A DNA stretch of 64,000 nucleotides from Thiofilum sp. (lineage in GTDB: Bacteria; Pseudomonadota; Gammaproteobacteria; Thiotrichales; Thiotrichaceae): positions 248,001 to 312,000 of the forward strand of contig NZ_JADJTF010000001.1 in assembly GCF_016711335.1 (NCBI RefSeq). The letters run 5' to 3'. Positions 51,221-60,483 of this stretch are shown in pieces. A program made the position numbers and the translations under genes. Numbering within the stretch: position 1 is the stretch's first letter; each line of letters starts with the position of its first letter. The notes beneath the pieces are model-generated. The model was given only the letters and a program-made list of their open reading frames with translations. It did not search any database and was not told where the DNA came from.

Positions 51221-52255
51221 CTAATTGTTCCCACTACGGGTTAAAAACATGGCGTCACCGTAACTAAAAAATCGATAACGCTCTTTAACTGCATGTTGAT
51301 AGCTTTTAAAAATATTAGCATATCCGGCAAAAGCAGAAATCAATATCAACAAGGTGGACTCGGGTAGATGGAAATTAGTGACCATGGCATCTACCACATT
51401 AAACTGAAAACCGGGCTTTATAAACAGTTGCGTATCGGCATGAAAAGGTTCAAGCACCCCACTCCGTGCCGCACTTTCTAAGCTGCGTACCGTGGTTGTG
51501 CCCACTGCAATCACTTTCCCCCCCTGACTTTTGCAGGCTTGTACGGCAGCACAGGTTTCAGCACTCACCTCCACATACTCGGCGTGCATGACATGCTGAT
51601 CTAAATTACTGACTCGCACGGGTTGAAATGTTCCTGCTCCTACGTGCAAGGTCACCGAGGCAAACTTAACCCCTTTAGCTTTTAAGCGCTTTAAAATGTC
51701 CTCATCAAAATGTAACCCAGCGGTTGGGGCAGCGACCGCTCCCGGACGCTCAGCGAACACGGTTTGATAACGTTCGCGGTCACTAATCTCATCTTGGCGC
51801 GTGATGTAGGGCGGTAGGGGCATGTGTCCGTAGTGTTCAAGTGCCGTTAAGATAGGCAGCGTACCGATTAGTTTAATTTGAAACAAATCATCCTGACGAC
51901 CTGTTACCTCTATTTCCAAAACCGACTCTAGCACTAGGCGCGTACCGACTTTGGGTGCTTTGCTAGCACGGATATGCGCCCATGCCGAAAACTCATCGAT
52001 AATGCGCTCAATCAGTATTTCAACCTTACCACCCGTGGTTTTTTGTCCGTGTAAACGGGCAGGAATCACGCGGGTGTCATTAAATACTAATAGGTCGCCT
52101 GCATTTAATAACGCTACTATGTCGGTGAAATACCGATCTTGATAATCCCCTGTTGTGCCGTCCACGACTAAGAGCCGACTAGCTGAGCGCTCCGGTAGTG
52201 GATAATGGGCAATCAGTTCAGGGGGCAGTTCGTAATAAAAGTCACTTAGTTTCAT
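51221..52255 (-). CDS. queA: S-adenosylmethionine:tRNA ribosyltransferase-isomerase
   Basis: 344 residues. QueA transfers and rearranges the ribosyl part of S-adenosylmethionine onto preQ1 in tRNA, giving epoxyqueuosine. Hallmarks: [65 protein letters not shown] and [21 protein letters not shown]. Length is normal. The tgt gene, which often follows, is absent here. It diverges from the tRNA-Leu gene. Confidence 0.97.
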   Translation of the reverse strand: MKLSDFYYELPPELIAHYPLPERSASRLLVVDGTTGDYQDRYFTDIVALLNAGDLLVFNDTRVIPARLHGQKTTGGKVEILIERIIDEFSAWAHIRASKAPKVGTRLVLESVLEIEVTGRQDDLFQIKLIGTLPILTALEHYGHMPLPPYITRQDEISDRERYQTVFAERPGAVAAPTAGLHFDEDILKRLKAKGVKFASVTLHVGAGTFQPVRVSNLDQHVMHAEYVEVSAETCAAVQACKSQGGKVIAVGTTTVRSLESAARSGVLEPFHADTQLFIKPGFQFNVVDAMVTNFHLPESTLLILISAFAGYANIFKSYQHAVKERYRFFSYGDAMFLTRSGNN

Positions 52256-52321
52256 AGGTGCAGATAATACAAAAAAACTATCGACAATGCGCTAAAAAAC
52301 GCTACAATGATGACCCTCTAA

Positions 52322-52405
52322 GCCGGGATGGCGGAATTGGTAGACGCAGTGGATTCAAAATCCACCGTTGGTGACAACGTGCGAGTTCGAGTCTCGCTCT
52401 CGGCA
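52322..52405 (+). tRNA. tRNA-Leu (anticodon CAA), CCA not encoded
   Basis: 84 nt with the long variable arm of class II tRNA. Acceptor GCCGGGA pairs with TCTCGGC (one G-U pair); anticodon loop TTCAAAA gives CAA, reading UUG; T arm GAGTTCGAGTCTC. The discriminator base A is followed by TTT rather than CCA, unlike the two tRNAs in the rRNA operon. Confidence 0.96.
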
Positions 52406-52558
52406 TTTCTCTGAATTTCAATCTGTCTTGTAAAATATCTCCACCTACCACCTTTAATTTTAATAATTTTTCTAGAGCAGAAGACTCCCATTGCTTGGGG
52501 CTATTTCTATAATATTTATTTCCTTAAAAGGAATATTTCAAAGTTTAAGGTAAACGCT

Positions 52559-53086
52559 ATGGGTTCTAGTCACCAGTCTAATATTAATTCTGCTATTCAT
52601 CCCTCTACCAGCTTATTAGTCGCACAGAAACTAGCGGGAAGTACTAATGTAGGTAGCGGTATTTATGGCACTATTATTACTATTGCCGTGATCGGTGCAT
52701 GGTATGCTGACCCCACTTCTGGTGCTTTGGAAACACTGCTTAGTGTGTTAGCTACTTTAATTGTATTTTGGATAGCTCACGTTTACTCGCATGTTGTGGC
52801 GCATGGCTTAGTAAAAACTCATATTATCCCTGCCTTTCAGCAAGACTGGCCTATTGTACAGTCAGGTTTCTTACCGTTATTTGTTTTAGGCTTGGGTTCA
52901 CTAGACCTTTTAGACGAAAGACTCTCGTTACTATTGGCTATTGCAGTGAGTGGGTTATTGTTAGGCCTATTTTGTTTAACGATGACGCGATCTGCTGGCC
53001 GCAATTGGATACAATCCCTCGGCTTAACGCTTATTATGCTGATTTTTGGTATTTTTATTGCCGCCCTTGAAATTAAGTTAGGCTAG
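52559..53086 (+). CDS. Hypothetical membrane protein with four spans
   Basis: 175 residues, not recognised. After a polar start of about 35 residues, four hydrophobic segments are seen (about 37-52, 60-80, 98-135 as one or two, and 155-172). HVYSHVVAHGL (about 75-85) has three His near a membrane edge, a possible metal site, but this is speculative. An AAGG ribosome site precedes the ATG. Located between tRNA-Leu and a toxin-antitoxin remnant, so this may be an accessory region. Confidence 0.65.
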   Translation: MGSSHQSNINSAIHPSTSLLVAQKLAGSTNVGSGIYGTIITIAVIGAWYADPTSGALETLLSVLATLIVFWIAHVYSHVVAHGLVKTHIIPAFQQDWPIVQSGFLPLFVLGLGSLDLLDERLSLLLAIAVSGLLLGLFCLTMTRSAGRNWIQSLGLTLIMLIFGIFIAALEIKLG

Positions 53087-53133
53087 CAACTCAAGCAAGT
53101 GCACTCCCTCACTCGCATCAAGGATGACCACAT

Positions 53134-53316
53134 ATGCGTGAATTACGTATTCAACATGAAGGGCGTCCTTACCGAATACTTTATGCATTTGATCCTCGGC
53201 GTTGTGCCATTTTGTTAATTGGTGGCGATAAAACAGGTGATAAACGTTGGTATGAGATTCACGTTCCTATTGCTGACAAATTGTATGATAAACACCTTGA
53301 ATATTTAGGTAATTAG
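53134..53316 (+). CDS. RelE/HigB-type (Gp49-like) toxin, N-terminally truncated
   Basis: 60 residues. RELRIQHEGRPYRILYAFDPRR and LLIGGDKTGDKRWYE are the C-terminal half of the phage-derived Gp49-like/HigB toxin family, ribosome-dependent mRNA cleavers of about 110 residues. The N-terminal half is absent: upstream in the same frame a stop codon (TGA, 53125-53127) lies three codons before the ATG, although the residues next to it (Pro-His) still fit the family. A ribosome site AAGGA is present. It is either a decayed toxin or a short derivative. The antitoxin gene follows, 9 bp later. Confidence 0.8.
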   Translation: MRELRIQHEGRPYRILYAFDPRRCAILLIGGDKTGDKRWYEIHVPIADKLYDKHLEYLGN

Positions 53317-53325
53317 TTGGGTTGT

Positions 53326-53634
53326 ATGGCTAATAAATTCAGTACCTTACGCGCTAAAATGTCACCAGAAGCCCAAGCTCAAGCAGCAGCTCGTGCTGAG
53401 GCTTTTCTGGTCGAAATGCAATTGCAAGAATTGCGAAAAGCTCGAAATATTACTCAGGTAGAACTAGCTAAGGCTATGAGTATTGAGCAAGGGGCTATTT
53501 CAAAATTAGAGCATCGTGAAGATATGTATGTGAGTACTTTACAGGCTTACATTCGTGCTTTGGGTGGGGAGTTAAAACTGGTCGCTTCTTTTCCAGATGC
53601 TGAAATTCAGCTTCACTCGTTTGAGCCGAATTGA
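53326..53634 (+). CDS. HigA/XRE-type antitoxin
   Basis: 102 residues from the ATG at 53326 (a TTG three codons earlier is also in frame). The helix-turn-helix is clear: LRKARNITQVELAKAMSIEQGAISKLEHREDMYVSTLQAYIRALGGELKL. The N-terminal MSPEAQAQAAARAEAFL matches antitoxins paired with Gp49-like toxins. It should bind its own promoter and neutralise the toxin. Because the toxin partner is truncated, this may now be an orphan or an antidote for a related toxin elsewhere. Confidence 0.9.
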   Translation: MANKFSTLRAKMSPEAQAQAAARAEAFLVEMQLQELRKARNITQVELAKAMSIEQGAISKLEHREDMYVSTLQAYIRALGGELKLVASFPDAEIQLHSFEPN

Positions 53635-53713
53635 TGCCGTGTATAACTACTGTTTAGCAAAGAAAGAGAATGTATAGATAGAAACGATATGATGCTGGTA
53701 GGTCAATTCTGAA

Positions 53714-55930
53714 TTAGCAACTAGCTTCTAACTCATGCCTGATTTTTTCTCGATATGATGAAAACACTCTTACAATATCAGGCTTCCATGCTTGTACCTG
53801 CTTATGGTGATAAGCCAAAGGATCACATAATCGGCAATAGGTATAGTCATTTTGCCATTGCCAACTACTCGCTTTACCCCAAATAGACTTCCCACCATAT
53901 TTACACTCAGGGGTATGTAGTTTTCTCGTGTTAGAAACCAGATAACGAGTATAGCCTCTTATATCCAAATGCCCCTCACTAGGCATACAACTATGACAAT
54001 CTCGACACAAAAACGCCAAATTGTCTAAACCATGCCCCCCTCCTTGCGCTTTGGGGATAATGTGATGGATATGAGCCTTATTAAGATCACACAACACCCC
54101 ACAACGTTGACAGAGTGCTTGCTCCCGCATTGATACCAAAGTACGACGCGCCACCCAATCAGGCGGATAATCAGCATACTGTCGGTAATAAGCCTCCTGT
54201 TCCCAAAAGGACTGAAACTTCACATCCAACAATAAATATTCAGGGGTGGGTATTGAGTTCAGATCACAACTTTTCTCCAAAAAACGCTGCTCCAAACGAC
54301 TCTCATAGTGGTTTAAAAAAGCCTCCGTCATTAAATTAACATCTCCCTGACACCGTTTAGCCCATCGCTCTACAGTGCCAAACCATGTGCCTACCACGGG
54401 TTTTAAGGGCAAGTACTTAAAATGATGAGCAAACTCTAGCAGCTTCTCACTACCTTCTATGGCAGCTACCATCTTGGTCACTACCGCCTGATAAGAAGGT
54501 TCTGGTATTGGAGCTACTGGTGACTCTGATTTTATCTCTGAAGTTTGTTGTGTACTCTGTTTCTGGTTATTTTTTGAATCTTGCTCTTGCTCTTGCTCTG
54601 AATCTGAATCTGGCTTCGCCTTAAACCACTTCCACAACACACTCCAAATAGTTACCCCTACCAAAACAATCAGCAGGGTCTTTAATGCAGGAGGAAACAG
54701 TAAATCCCCAAAAGAATATTCTGAAATATTAAAATCTTTGCTGGAATTAGGTACTGCTCTAGGTTTCACCTCAAACTCTGGTAAAGCTATTTCGACCATA
54801 GGTTCTACCATTTCCGGCTTCTTCTCTGACTCTGGCACAGCCATGTCAACCGTCGGCTCTACCACTTCCAGTTTCGCCTTAGGCAACGGTATAACCTGTT
54901 CAACCGTCGGCTCTGCCACCTCCGGCTTCACCTCTGAATCTGGTACAGTTATTTCAACCGTCGGTTCTACCAACACCGTGGGTTTTCGTTCCTCATAAAA
55001 CTGATCAAAAATAATAGGTTTGGGGTTGGCTGTTGCAACAGGCTCAGGTTCCACTACATCAGAGTCTACTACCTCAGGTTCTATTACCTCAGGCTTCGGC
55101 ACAGCTATTTCAACCGTCGACTCTGCCTCCTCCGACTTAATAACGCGCTTTAACTTACCTGCTTCTGCTTGTTGTAAATAAGGTAAAAGTTGACGGTAGC
55201 CAGCCACTACCTCCAACCCATAATCATGTATAAACTGGTTGGCTGCGGATTGACTCTTATCATCCCATTGTCCACGATGCCCAATGCCGTAGCCTAGGTT
55301 TTTGAGCTTGTGCTGAACATTAAAAACTAAGCTCTTATCTTTAGCTTTATTCACTACGACCTTAGCACTCTCAACGACCTCATCACGATCAACCGTCAAC
55401 AGACTAGGATTACAATCGGCAAAACCGTGCTTACAGCTCCTAAAATTCCGATCTAACGCTTCTTGTTTGACAATCTGATTCTGCTCAGTCGTCAGCAAAC
55501 TGGGGTTACAATCGGCAAAACCGTGCTTACAGTTCCTAAAATTCCTATCTAACGCTTCTTGTTTGACAATCTGACTCTGCTCAGTCGTCAGCAAACTGGG
55601 GTTACAATCGGCAAAACCGTGCTTACAGTTCCTAAAATTCCTATCTAACGCTTCTTGTTTGACAATCTGACTCTGCTCAGTCGTCAGCAAACTGGGGTTA
55701 CAATCGGCAAAACCGTGCTTACAACTACTAAAATTTCGGTCTAAGGCTTCTTGCCTAACAATCTGACCCTGCTTAGCCGTCAACACACTCCAATCACAAT
55801 CGTTATAACCTTGTTTGCAATTAAAAAAGTTTTGCTCTAATAATGCTTCGCTTGTTTCGGCTATTGAGTCACTAACAACCACACATAGTAAAAAACAAGC
55901 TAGCACTAATCTCATAATCACAGCAAACAC
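53714..55930 (-). CDS. Envelope-spanning protein: Cys-pair repeats, peptidoglycan-binding-like segment, membrane span, HNH nuclease
   Basis: 738 residues. A signal peptide (1-24) is followed by five 32-residue repeats (about 34-190), each with CKHGFADCNPSLLT-type Cys pairs. Residues about 203-253 (VQHKLKNLGYGIGHRGQWDD) resemble a peptidoglycan-binding domain. A Pro/Glu/Val-rich stalk (265-395) with VEPTVE repeats leads to one membrane span (415-436), followed by a basic KWFKAK, so the rest is cytoplasmic. The C-terminus holds an HNH nuclease (Cys607, Cys610, His622/623, Cys642, Cys645) and a second CxxC-containing end (HTPECKY...YCRLCDP). The domain order is not one I recognise. Confidence 0.85.
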   Translation of the reverse strand: MFAVIMRLVLACFLLCVVVSDSIAETSEALLEQNFFNCKQGYNDCDWSVLTAKQGQIVRQEALDRNFSSCKHGFADCNPSLLTTEQSQIVKQEALDRNFRNCKHGFADCNPSLLTTEQSQIVKQEALDRNFRNCKHGFADCNPSLLTTEQNQIVKQEALDRNFRSCKHGFADCNPSLLTVDRDEVVESAKVVVNKAKDKSLVFNVQHKLKNLGYGIGHRGQWDDKSQSAANQFIHDYGLEVVAGYRQLLPYLQQAEAGKLKRVIKSEEAESTVEIAVPKPEVIEPEVVDSDVVEPEPVATANPKPIIFDQFYEERKPTVLVEPTVEITVPDSEVKPEVAEPTVEQVIPLPKAKLEVVEPTVDMAVPESEKKPEMVEPMVEIALPEFEVKPRAVPNSSKDFNISEYSFGDLLFPPALKTLLIVLVGVTIWSVLWKWFKAKPDSDSEQEQEQDSKNNQKQSTQQTSEIKSESPVAPIPEPSYQAVVTKMVAAIEGSEKLLEFAHHFKYLPLKPVVGTWFGTVERWAKRCQGDVNLMTEAFLNHYESRLEQRFLEKSCDLNSIPTPEYLLLDVKFQSFWEQEAYYRQYADYPPDWVARRTLVSMREQALCQRCGVLCDLNKAHIHHIIPKAQGGGHGLDNLAFLCRDCHSCMPSEGHLDIRGYTRYLVSNTRKLHTPECKYGGKSIWGKASSWQWQNDYTYCRLCDPLAYHHKQVQAWKPDIVRVFSSYREKIRHELEASC
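55352..55831 (-). repeat. Five 96-bp tandem repeats inside the HNH protein gene
   Basis: The repeat unit encodes 32 residues. The middle copies are nearly identical in DNA: the same segment recurs at 55495, 55591 and 55687, exactly 96 bp apart. The outer copies are more diverged, especially the one nearest the signal peptide. This points to recent expansion. Confidence 0.9.
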
Positions 55931-55985
55931 TCATCATTAATAAAGAATTTACTTTATCACAACGTAAAAATAGCCGCTTTAATGA

Positions 55986-56011
55986 AAAAAGGGTGACGAC
56001 TCACCCTTTTT
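55986..56011. terminator. Terminator after the ubiI-like gene
   Basis: AAAAAGGGTGA/TCACCCTTTTT with a CGAC loop. On the minus strand it follows the ubiI-like gene by 30 bp and ends in a T-run. Confidence 0.9.
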
Positions 56012-56040
56012 CAATCCACTGCACAAATCCAGCAAAGTAC

Positions 56041-57216
56041 TCAACCCACCCCCAACGCATACCGAGCCAACTGCCCTTTCACCCAAGACATTTGATTGAC
56101 AAGGCTTAAACCCTGATTGCGCACTACTTGCCACACTGACAACTTATTACCAAACAACAAACTAAAGCCCTCCATACTATGCAGCGTCAGCGCATTATCC
56201 GCCTTACGCGCCCGCTCATAACGGCGTAGTACTTTAAAACTGCCCCAGTGCTTAGCATCCTGCAATAACTGCTCCGCCAACTCCGCCACATCTTTTAAAC
56301 CCAAATTCACCCCCTGCCCCGCCAACGGATGAATCGTATGCGCCGCATCCCCCACCAACACCACACGCTCAGCACAATACTGCGCTGCATGCCGCCCCTT
56401 TAAAGGAAACGCCGCCCGCTCACTCACACTCACCACTTGCCCCAACCGATAGTCCAAAGCTTGAGCCAAATGCTGCTTAAAAGTACTCTCATCCTGCAAA
56501 ACATATGCATCCGCTTGATCAGACGGAAGCGTCCACACAATCGAACAAAACTGTGGATCAGGCAAAGGCAAAAAGGCTAGTGGGCCTGTGGGCATAAAGC
56601 GCTGCCACGCCGTCCATTGATGCGGCAACTCAGTCTGCGCCACACACACTAAACCCTGTTGGGCATAGTCATTTACTGCCATATCAATCTGCGCCCATTC
56701 ACGCACCGCCGACCTAGCACCATCCGCCCCTACCAATAACGCGGTTTCCAGTACTTGCCCCGTACTTAATTCAATCTTTAAACCCTTATGGGTATAGCTA
56801 GCGGTTTTAAACTGTGCTGGGCTGAATACTTTGACCTCCTCAAGCTCGGTCAAACGCTCTTGTAGTGCTAATTGAATCACTCGATTTTCAATAATATGCC
56901 CTAAATCTGGCTCGCCTAAATCGGCCGCGTCAAAACGAATTTCACCCGATCCGGTGCTATCCCACACCACCATAGACTCATAGGGTGCGGCACGACGTTT
57001 AACGATACCCTCCCATGCTTTGACCTTACGTAGGATTTGCTCAGACGCACGACTTAACGCACTTACGCGTAACTCATAAGGAGCATCGGCTTCTAACTCA
57101 ATAGCTGGAGCACTTTCTAAGACCGCAACACGTTTAGCCGCTTGTCCTAGTAAAGCGGCTAACGTACCGCCTACCATACCGCCCCCCACAATGACCGCAT
57201 CAAAGTACTCACTCAT
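56041..57216 (-). CDS. UbiH/UbiF/UbiI-family FAD hydroxylase, probably UbiI
   Basis: 391 residues. FAD-binding start DAVIVGGGMVGGTLAALLG, the middle ALLVGADGARSAVREWA, and the second FAD motif VVLVGDAAHTIHPLAGQGVNLGLKD. The family adds hydroxyl groups to the ubiquinone ring. In gammaproteobacteria the gene after ubiH in this block is usually ubiI (C5 hydroxylase, formerly visC), which suggests that role; ubiF cannot be excluded. It overlaps ubiH by 4 bp. Confidence 0.88.
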   Translation of the reverse strand: MSEYFDAVIVGGGMVGGTLAALLGQAAKRVAVLESAPAIELEADAPYELRVSALSRASEQILRKVKAWEGIVKRRAAPYESMVVWDSTGSGEIRFDAADLGEPDLGHIIENRVIQLALQERLTELEEVKVFSPAQFKTASYTHKGLKIELSTGQVLETALLVGADGARSAVREWAQIDMAVNDYAQQGLVCVAQTELPHQWTAWQRFMPTGPLAFLPLPDPQFCSIVWTLPSDQADAYVLQDESTFKQHLAQALDYRLGQVVSVSERAAFPLKGRHAAQYCAERVVLVGDAAHTIHPLAGQGVNLGLKDVAELAEQLLQDAKHWGSFKVLRRYERARKADNALTLHSMEGFSLLFGNKLSVWQVVRNQGLSLVNQMSWVKGQLARYALGVG

Positions 57217-58445
57217 ACTCGCAACTCCGCCCCACGCGCTAGGCGTGCTTTACGTTGATTAATGCCCATACTTTGCTGAGTCACCCAACGCCGCAAGGGT
57301 GGCACTCGATCCATGAGACTCAAGCCCCCCGCACGCAAATGACCTAATAAACCATGATCATTAGAAAATAAACGCACGAGACTATCGGTATAGGTAATAG
57401 TTTGGCGGTAATCCTGTTGGCGAGCCGCTGAATAGTGCGCCAATAAGGTACTTGAGCCTATATCCTCACCTGTCGCCACTGCATCGGCTAATAAATCAGT
57501 GAGTACTGCCACATCGCGTAAGGACAAATTTAAACCTTGTCCCGCCACCGGGTGAATCGCATGAGAAGCATTACCCATAATAATAGTGCGCTCTGCCGTT
57601 TCAGTCGTGGTTTTCACCAGTACTAGAGGATAAGCAGCACGCTTACCCACTTTCGTAAAACGCCCCTGACGATAACCAAACGCGTCTTGTAATTGCGCTA
57701 AGAACTCCGCATCTGACCAACTCATCACCGTAGGCACTTCCACATTGGGCTGAGTCCAAACTAAGGAGTAGCGATTATTTGTAATAGGTAATAAGGCAAT
57801 CGGACCTTGAGCGGTAAAACGTTCATAGGCGATTTGATTAGGTAAGTACTCGGTGGACACATTAGTAATAACCGCCGTTTGACCATAATCGTGTTGAGTA
57901 GTGGTAATACCCAATTGCTCACGAATCGGGGAACGCGCTCCATCGGCTACAACTAATAATTGAGTACTTAAGGTTTGAGTGCTTAAGGTTTGAGTACTTG
58001 CGCCTGATTGAATCACTACATCGACTTGCTCTGGACTGGGCACAACCTCAGTCACGGTTGCAGGCATGAATAATTCAAAGTACTGAGGCTCAGGTAAAGC
58101 ATTATACAGTACTCGACCTAATACTCGATTTTCGACTACATAACCGAGAGCTGGAACTTTTTCTTGTGCTGCATGAATGCGAGTAGCGCCAAAGTGACCT
58201 CGATCTGAGACATGAATATGCTGGATAGCCTCGCTGCCTCTCTCGATCTCTGACCAAATGTGCATCCCTTGGTAAATCAAGCGTGAGCCATGCGATAACG
58301 CCACTGTGCGGTCGTCATAACTGGGCTGTTGATTCGATTCTAGTGCAAACGCTTCGATCAATCCCACTTTGAGGTTTAAGGGCTTAAGAGCGACCGCTAA
58401 ACTCGCCCCTACCATCCCCCCACCCACAATCAATACATCAAACAT
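57213..58445 (-). CDS. ubiH: 2-octaprenyl-6-methoxyphenol hydroxylase UbiH
   Basis: 410 residues, same FAD hydroxylase family as its neighbour: FDVLIVGGGMVGASLAVAL, LLVVADGARSPIREQLG and IIMGNASHAIHPVAGQGLNLSLRDVA. Asn replaces the more usual Asp in the GNASH segment, a pattern common in UbiH. UbiH hydroxylates C1 of the quinone ring. A short in-frame duplication STQTLSTQTLSTQ (near 160) is visible. It lies between pepP (2-bp gap) and the ubiI-like gene, the classic pepP-ubiH-visC order. Confidence 0.92.
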   Translation of the reverse strand: MFDVLIVGGGMVGASLAVALKPLNLKVGLIEAFALESNQQPSYDDRTVALSHGSRLIYQGMHIWSEIERGSEAIQHIHVSDRGHFGATRIHAAQEKVPALGYVVENRVLGRVLYNALPEPQYFELFMPATVTEVVPSPEQVDVVIQSGASTQTLSTQTLSTQLLVVADGARSPIREQLGITTTQHDYGQTAVITNVSTEYLPNQIAYERFTAQGPIALLPITNNRYSLVWTQPNVEVPTVMSWSDAEFLAQLQDAFGYRQGRFTKVGKRAAYPLVLVKTTTETAERTIIMGNASHAIHPVAGQGLNLSLRDVAVLTDLLADAVATGEDIGSSTLLAHYSAARQQDYRQTITYTDSLVRLFSNDHGLLGHLRAGGLSLMDRVPPLRRWVTQQSMGINQRKARLARGAELRV

Positions 58446-58447
58446 AG

Positions 58448-59779
58448 CTAAATATCCTTACCTGCTGCCATTAAGGCTTCAATGTCGGCTATTTCTTTAA
58501 CAACACCCGCCGTAAGCACTTCGCGCCCCTCGGCTGTGACCAATACATCATCCTCAATGCGAATACCGATATGCCACCATTGAGGGTCAATGCCTTCTTC
58601 AGCAGGAATATATAGCCCCGGCTCTACGGTCAACACCATTCCCGCTTCTAAGCGCCGCCAAGCGCCCTCGACTTTATAAGCACCTACATCATGCACATCT
58701 AAACCTAACCAATGTCCGGTACGATGCATATAAAACTTACGGTATAACCCCTCAGCGATGATTTTGTCCTTGGCTTCAGTCAATAAACCTAATTCAATTA
58801 AGCCATCCACTAATGCATGGACCGCAGCCTGATGAATATCGTCCCACAGAACATTAGGACGCACGGTATTAATCGCCGCATATTGGGCATTGAGAACGAT
58901 TTGATATAGTGCTTTTTGCGCCGGAGAAAACTTACCATTTACAGGGAAGGTACGAGTTATATCACTGGCATAACAGTGATACTCCGCTCCCGCATCAATC
59001 AACAATAAATCGCCATCATTTAACCGATCGCGGTTTTCAATATAATGCAAAATACAGCCATTTTTACCGCCCCCTACAATCGAGGTATAAGCCGTTTCCA
59101 TACCATCACGGCGGAACTCATAGGCAATAGCGGCTTCTACCTCATATTCATACATATCGGGCTTACACACTTGCATCGCACGAGTATGAGCACGCGCTGA
59201 GGTTTTAGCCGCATGGCGCATCATGTCTAGCTCTGCCTCAGACTTGATCAAACGCATTTCATGGATAATTTGATCTAGCACTTTAAAGGTTTGTGGTGCT
59301 TTGACTCCGGCACGTACTTGTGCACGCACACTATTAAGCCAAGTAAATACCTGCTGATCAAACGTCCAATCCATACCAAGGCGGTAATAAACCTGATCTT
59401 TATTGGCAAGTAGTTTAGGCATCACTTCATTGAGCTGACTAATCGGGTAAGACTCACTCGCACCATATTGCGACTTAGCGCCTTCTACACCTGCACGATA
59501 GCCCGTCCATTGCTCAGCGGCAGGATCACGCTCACGGCAAAACAGTACATATTCTCCTTCCGCTCGATTAGGAATCAGCACCGCAACCGCTTCTGGCTCA
59601 TTAAATCCAGTTAAATAATAAAAATCGCTGTCTTGGCGAAAAATATATTCAGCATCGTGATTACGGGTCTTTAAACCACTGGAATTAATAATCGCAATGC
59701 TATCTGCCCCAAGCTGATCCAGTACGCGCTGGCGGCGTTTGGCATATTCGGCAGCGCTAATGTGTGGTGTGTCTCTCAT
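58448..59779 (-). CDS. pepP: Xaa-Pro aminopeptidase PepP
   Basis: 443 residues. The N-terminal domain has the typical SDFYYLTGFNEPEAVAVLIP. The pita-bread catalytic domain keeps the dinuclear metal ligands: IDAGAEYHCYASDITRTFP (two Asp), HRTGHWLGLDVHDVG (His), TVEPGLYIP (Glu) and RIEDDVLVT (Glu). It removes N-terminal residues that precede proline. Second gene of the minus-strand block ygfB-pepP-ubiH-ubiI. Confidence 0.96.
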   Translation of the reverse strand: MRDTPHISAAEYAKRRQRVLDQLGADSIAIINSSGLKTRNHDAEYIFRQDSDFYYLTGFNEPEAVAVLIPNRAEGEYVLFCRERDPAAEQWTGYRAGVEGAKSQYGASESYPISQLNEVMPKLLANKDQVYYRLGMDWTFDQQVFTWLNSVRAQVRAGVKAPQTFKVLDQIIHEMRLIKSEAELDMMRHAAKTSARAHTRAMQVCKPDMYEYEVEAAIAYEFRRDGMETAYTSIVGGGKNGCILHYIENRDRLNDGDLLLIDAGAEYHCYASDITRTFPVNGKFSPAQKALYQIVLNAQYAAINTVRPNVLWDDIHQAAVHALVDGLIELGLLTEAKDKIIAEGLYRKFYMHRTGHWLGLDVHDVGAYKVEGAWRRLEAGMVLTVEPGLYIPAEEGIDPQWWHIGIRIEDDVLVTAEGREVLTAGVVKEIADIEALMAAGKDI

Positions 59780-59808
59780 CTACTGCAACCCTCAATCATT
59801 ATTAGTAT

Positions 59809-60393
59809 TTAATGCAACGTTTTTTCATCATGTGCTTGGCGTGGCTGACCTACAATCGGCTGAGTTTCCTCATTGAACATTAAAATCCCTGTACTTAAAA
59901 AGGCTTTTAGCTCTTCAAATGCCGCTTCAGACTCGTCCTCGTCTGTTATGTCCATTTCACCCGATGCACCAATTTTCACCATATCCTCGAACCATTCTTT
60001 AGAGGCTGGCTTCAAATCTTTGAGTGTTTTTAACCCAGAAGCGGCCACTCCAAACGCTACCCCCTGACACCATTGTTGCAGGCAATATACCCGCTCATCC
60101 AAGTCAAACTCATCGGGTGGGAGTAAAATCTCAAAGCTTAAGTCATTACCATTTAAAGTCTTTTTAGCCTGTTCAAATACTTGGGTGAGCAGTTTAGCCG
60201 ACTCTTGTACATAGACATCTTGTGCATCTGCTTGTTTGGGCAATACCTGTTTCAGCCAAACCAACAAGCGCGTCTCACGATTGACCGCTAGCATGCCACA
60301 CGCCATACCTTGCGCCTCAGAAGCCGTATGATCCGCATTAATACGCTCTAGCGCTTGCTCCAACACTAAAAAATCAGGTAGCTTGTCACTCAA
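59809..60393 (-). CDS. UPF0149 family protein (YgfB-like)
   Basis: 194 residues. Family features are the early EASEAQGMACGMLAVN-like segment (TASEAQGMACGML), the mid region LPPDEFDLDERVYCLQQWCQGVAFGVA and an acidic C-terminal part (DITDEDESEAAFEELKAFL). In Pseudomonas YgfB modulates gene expression linked to beta-lactam resistance. The gene is 29 bp ahead of pepP and diverges from the zapA pair, the standard gammaproteobacterial arrangement. Confidence 0.92.
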   Translation of the reverse strand: MSDKLPDFLVLEQALERINADHTASEAQGMACGMLAVNRETRLLVWLKQVLPKQADAQDVYVQESAKLLTQVFEQAKKTLNGNDLSFEILLPPDEFDLDERVYCLQQWCQGVAFGVAASGLKTLKDLKPASKEWFEDMVKIGASGEMDITDEDESEAAFEELKAFLSTGILMFNEETQPIVGQPRQAHDEKTLH

Positions 60394-60483
60394 ACCAGTA
60401 CTCCTTAAAGGTGAAAAGTGTATTATGTGCCCAATGGCTGCTATTCGCCTACTTTTACTCTCATTGCTTGCTATTGATGTTGT

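Noticed and set aside
50989..51234. A longer, 360-residue form of the SH3-repeat protein
   Set aside because: The frame is open upstream of 50988, but the extra 82 residues hide the signal peptide, run through the long palindrome and overlap the end of queA. The ATG at 50988 has a ribosome site.
55352..55831. CRISPR-like array
   Set aside because: The regular 96-bp repeats are in frame and encode protein repeats without unique spacers.
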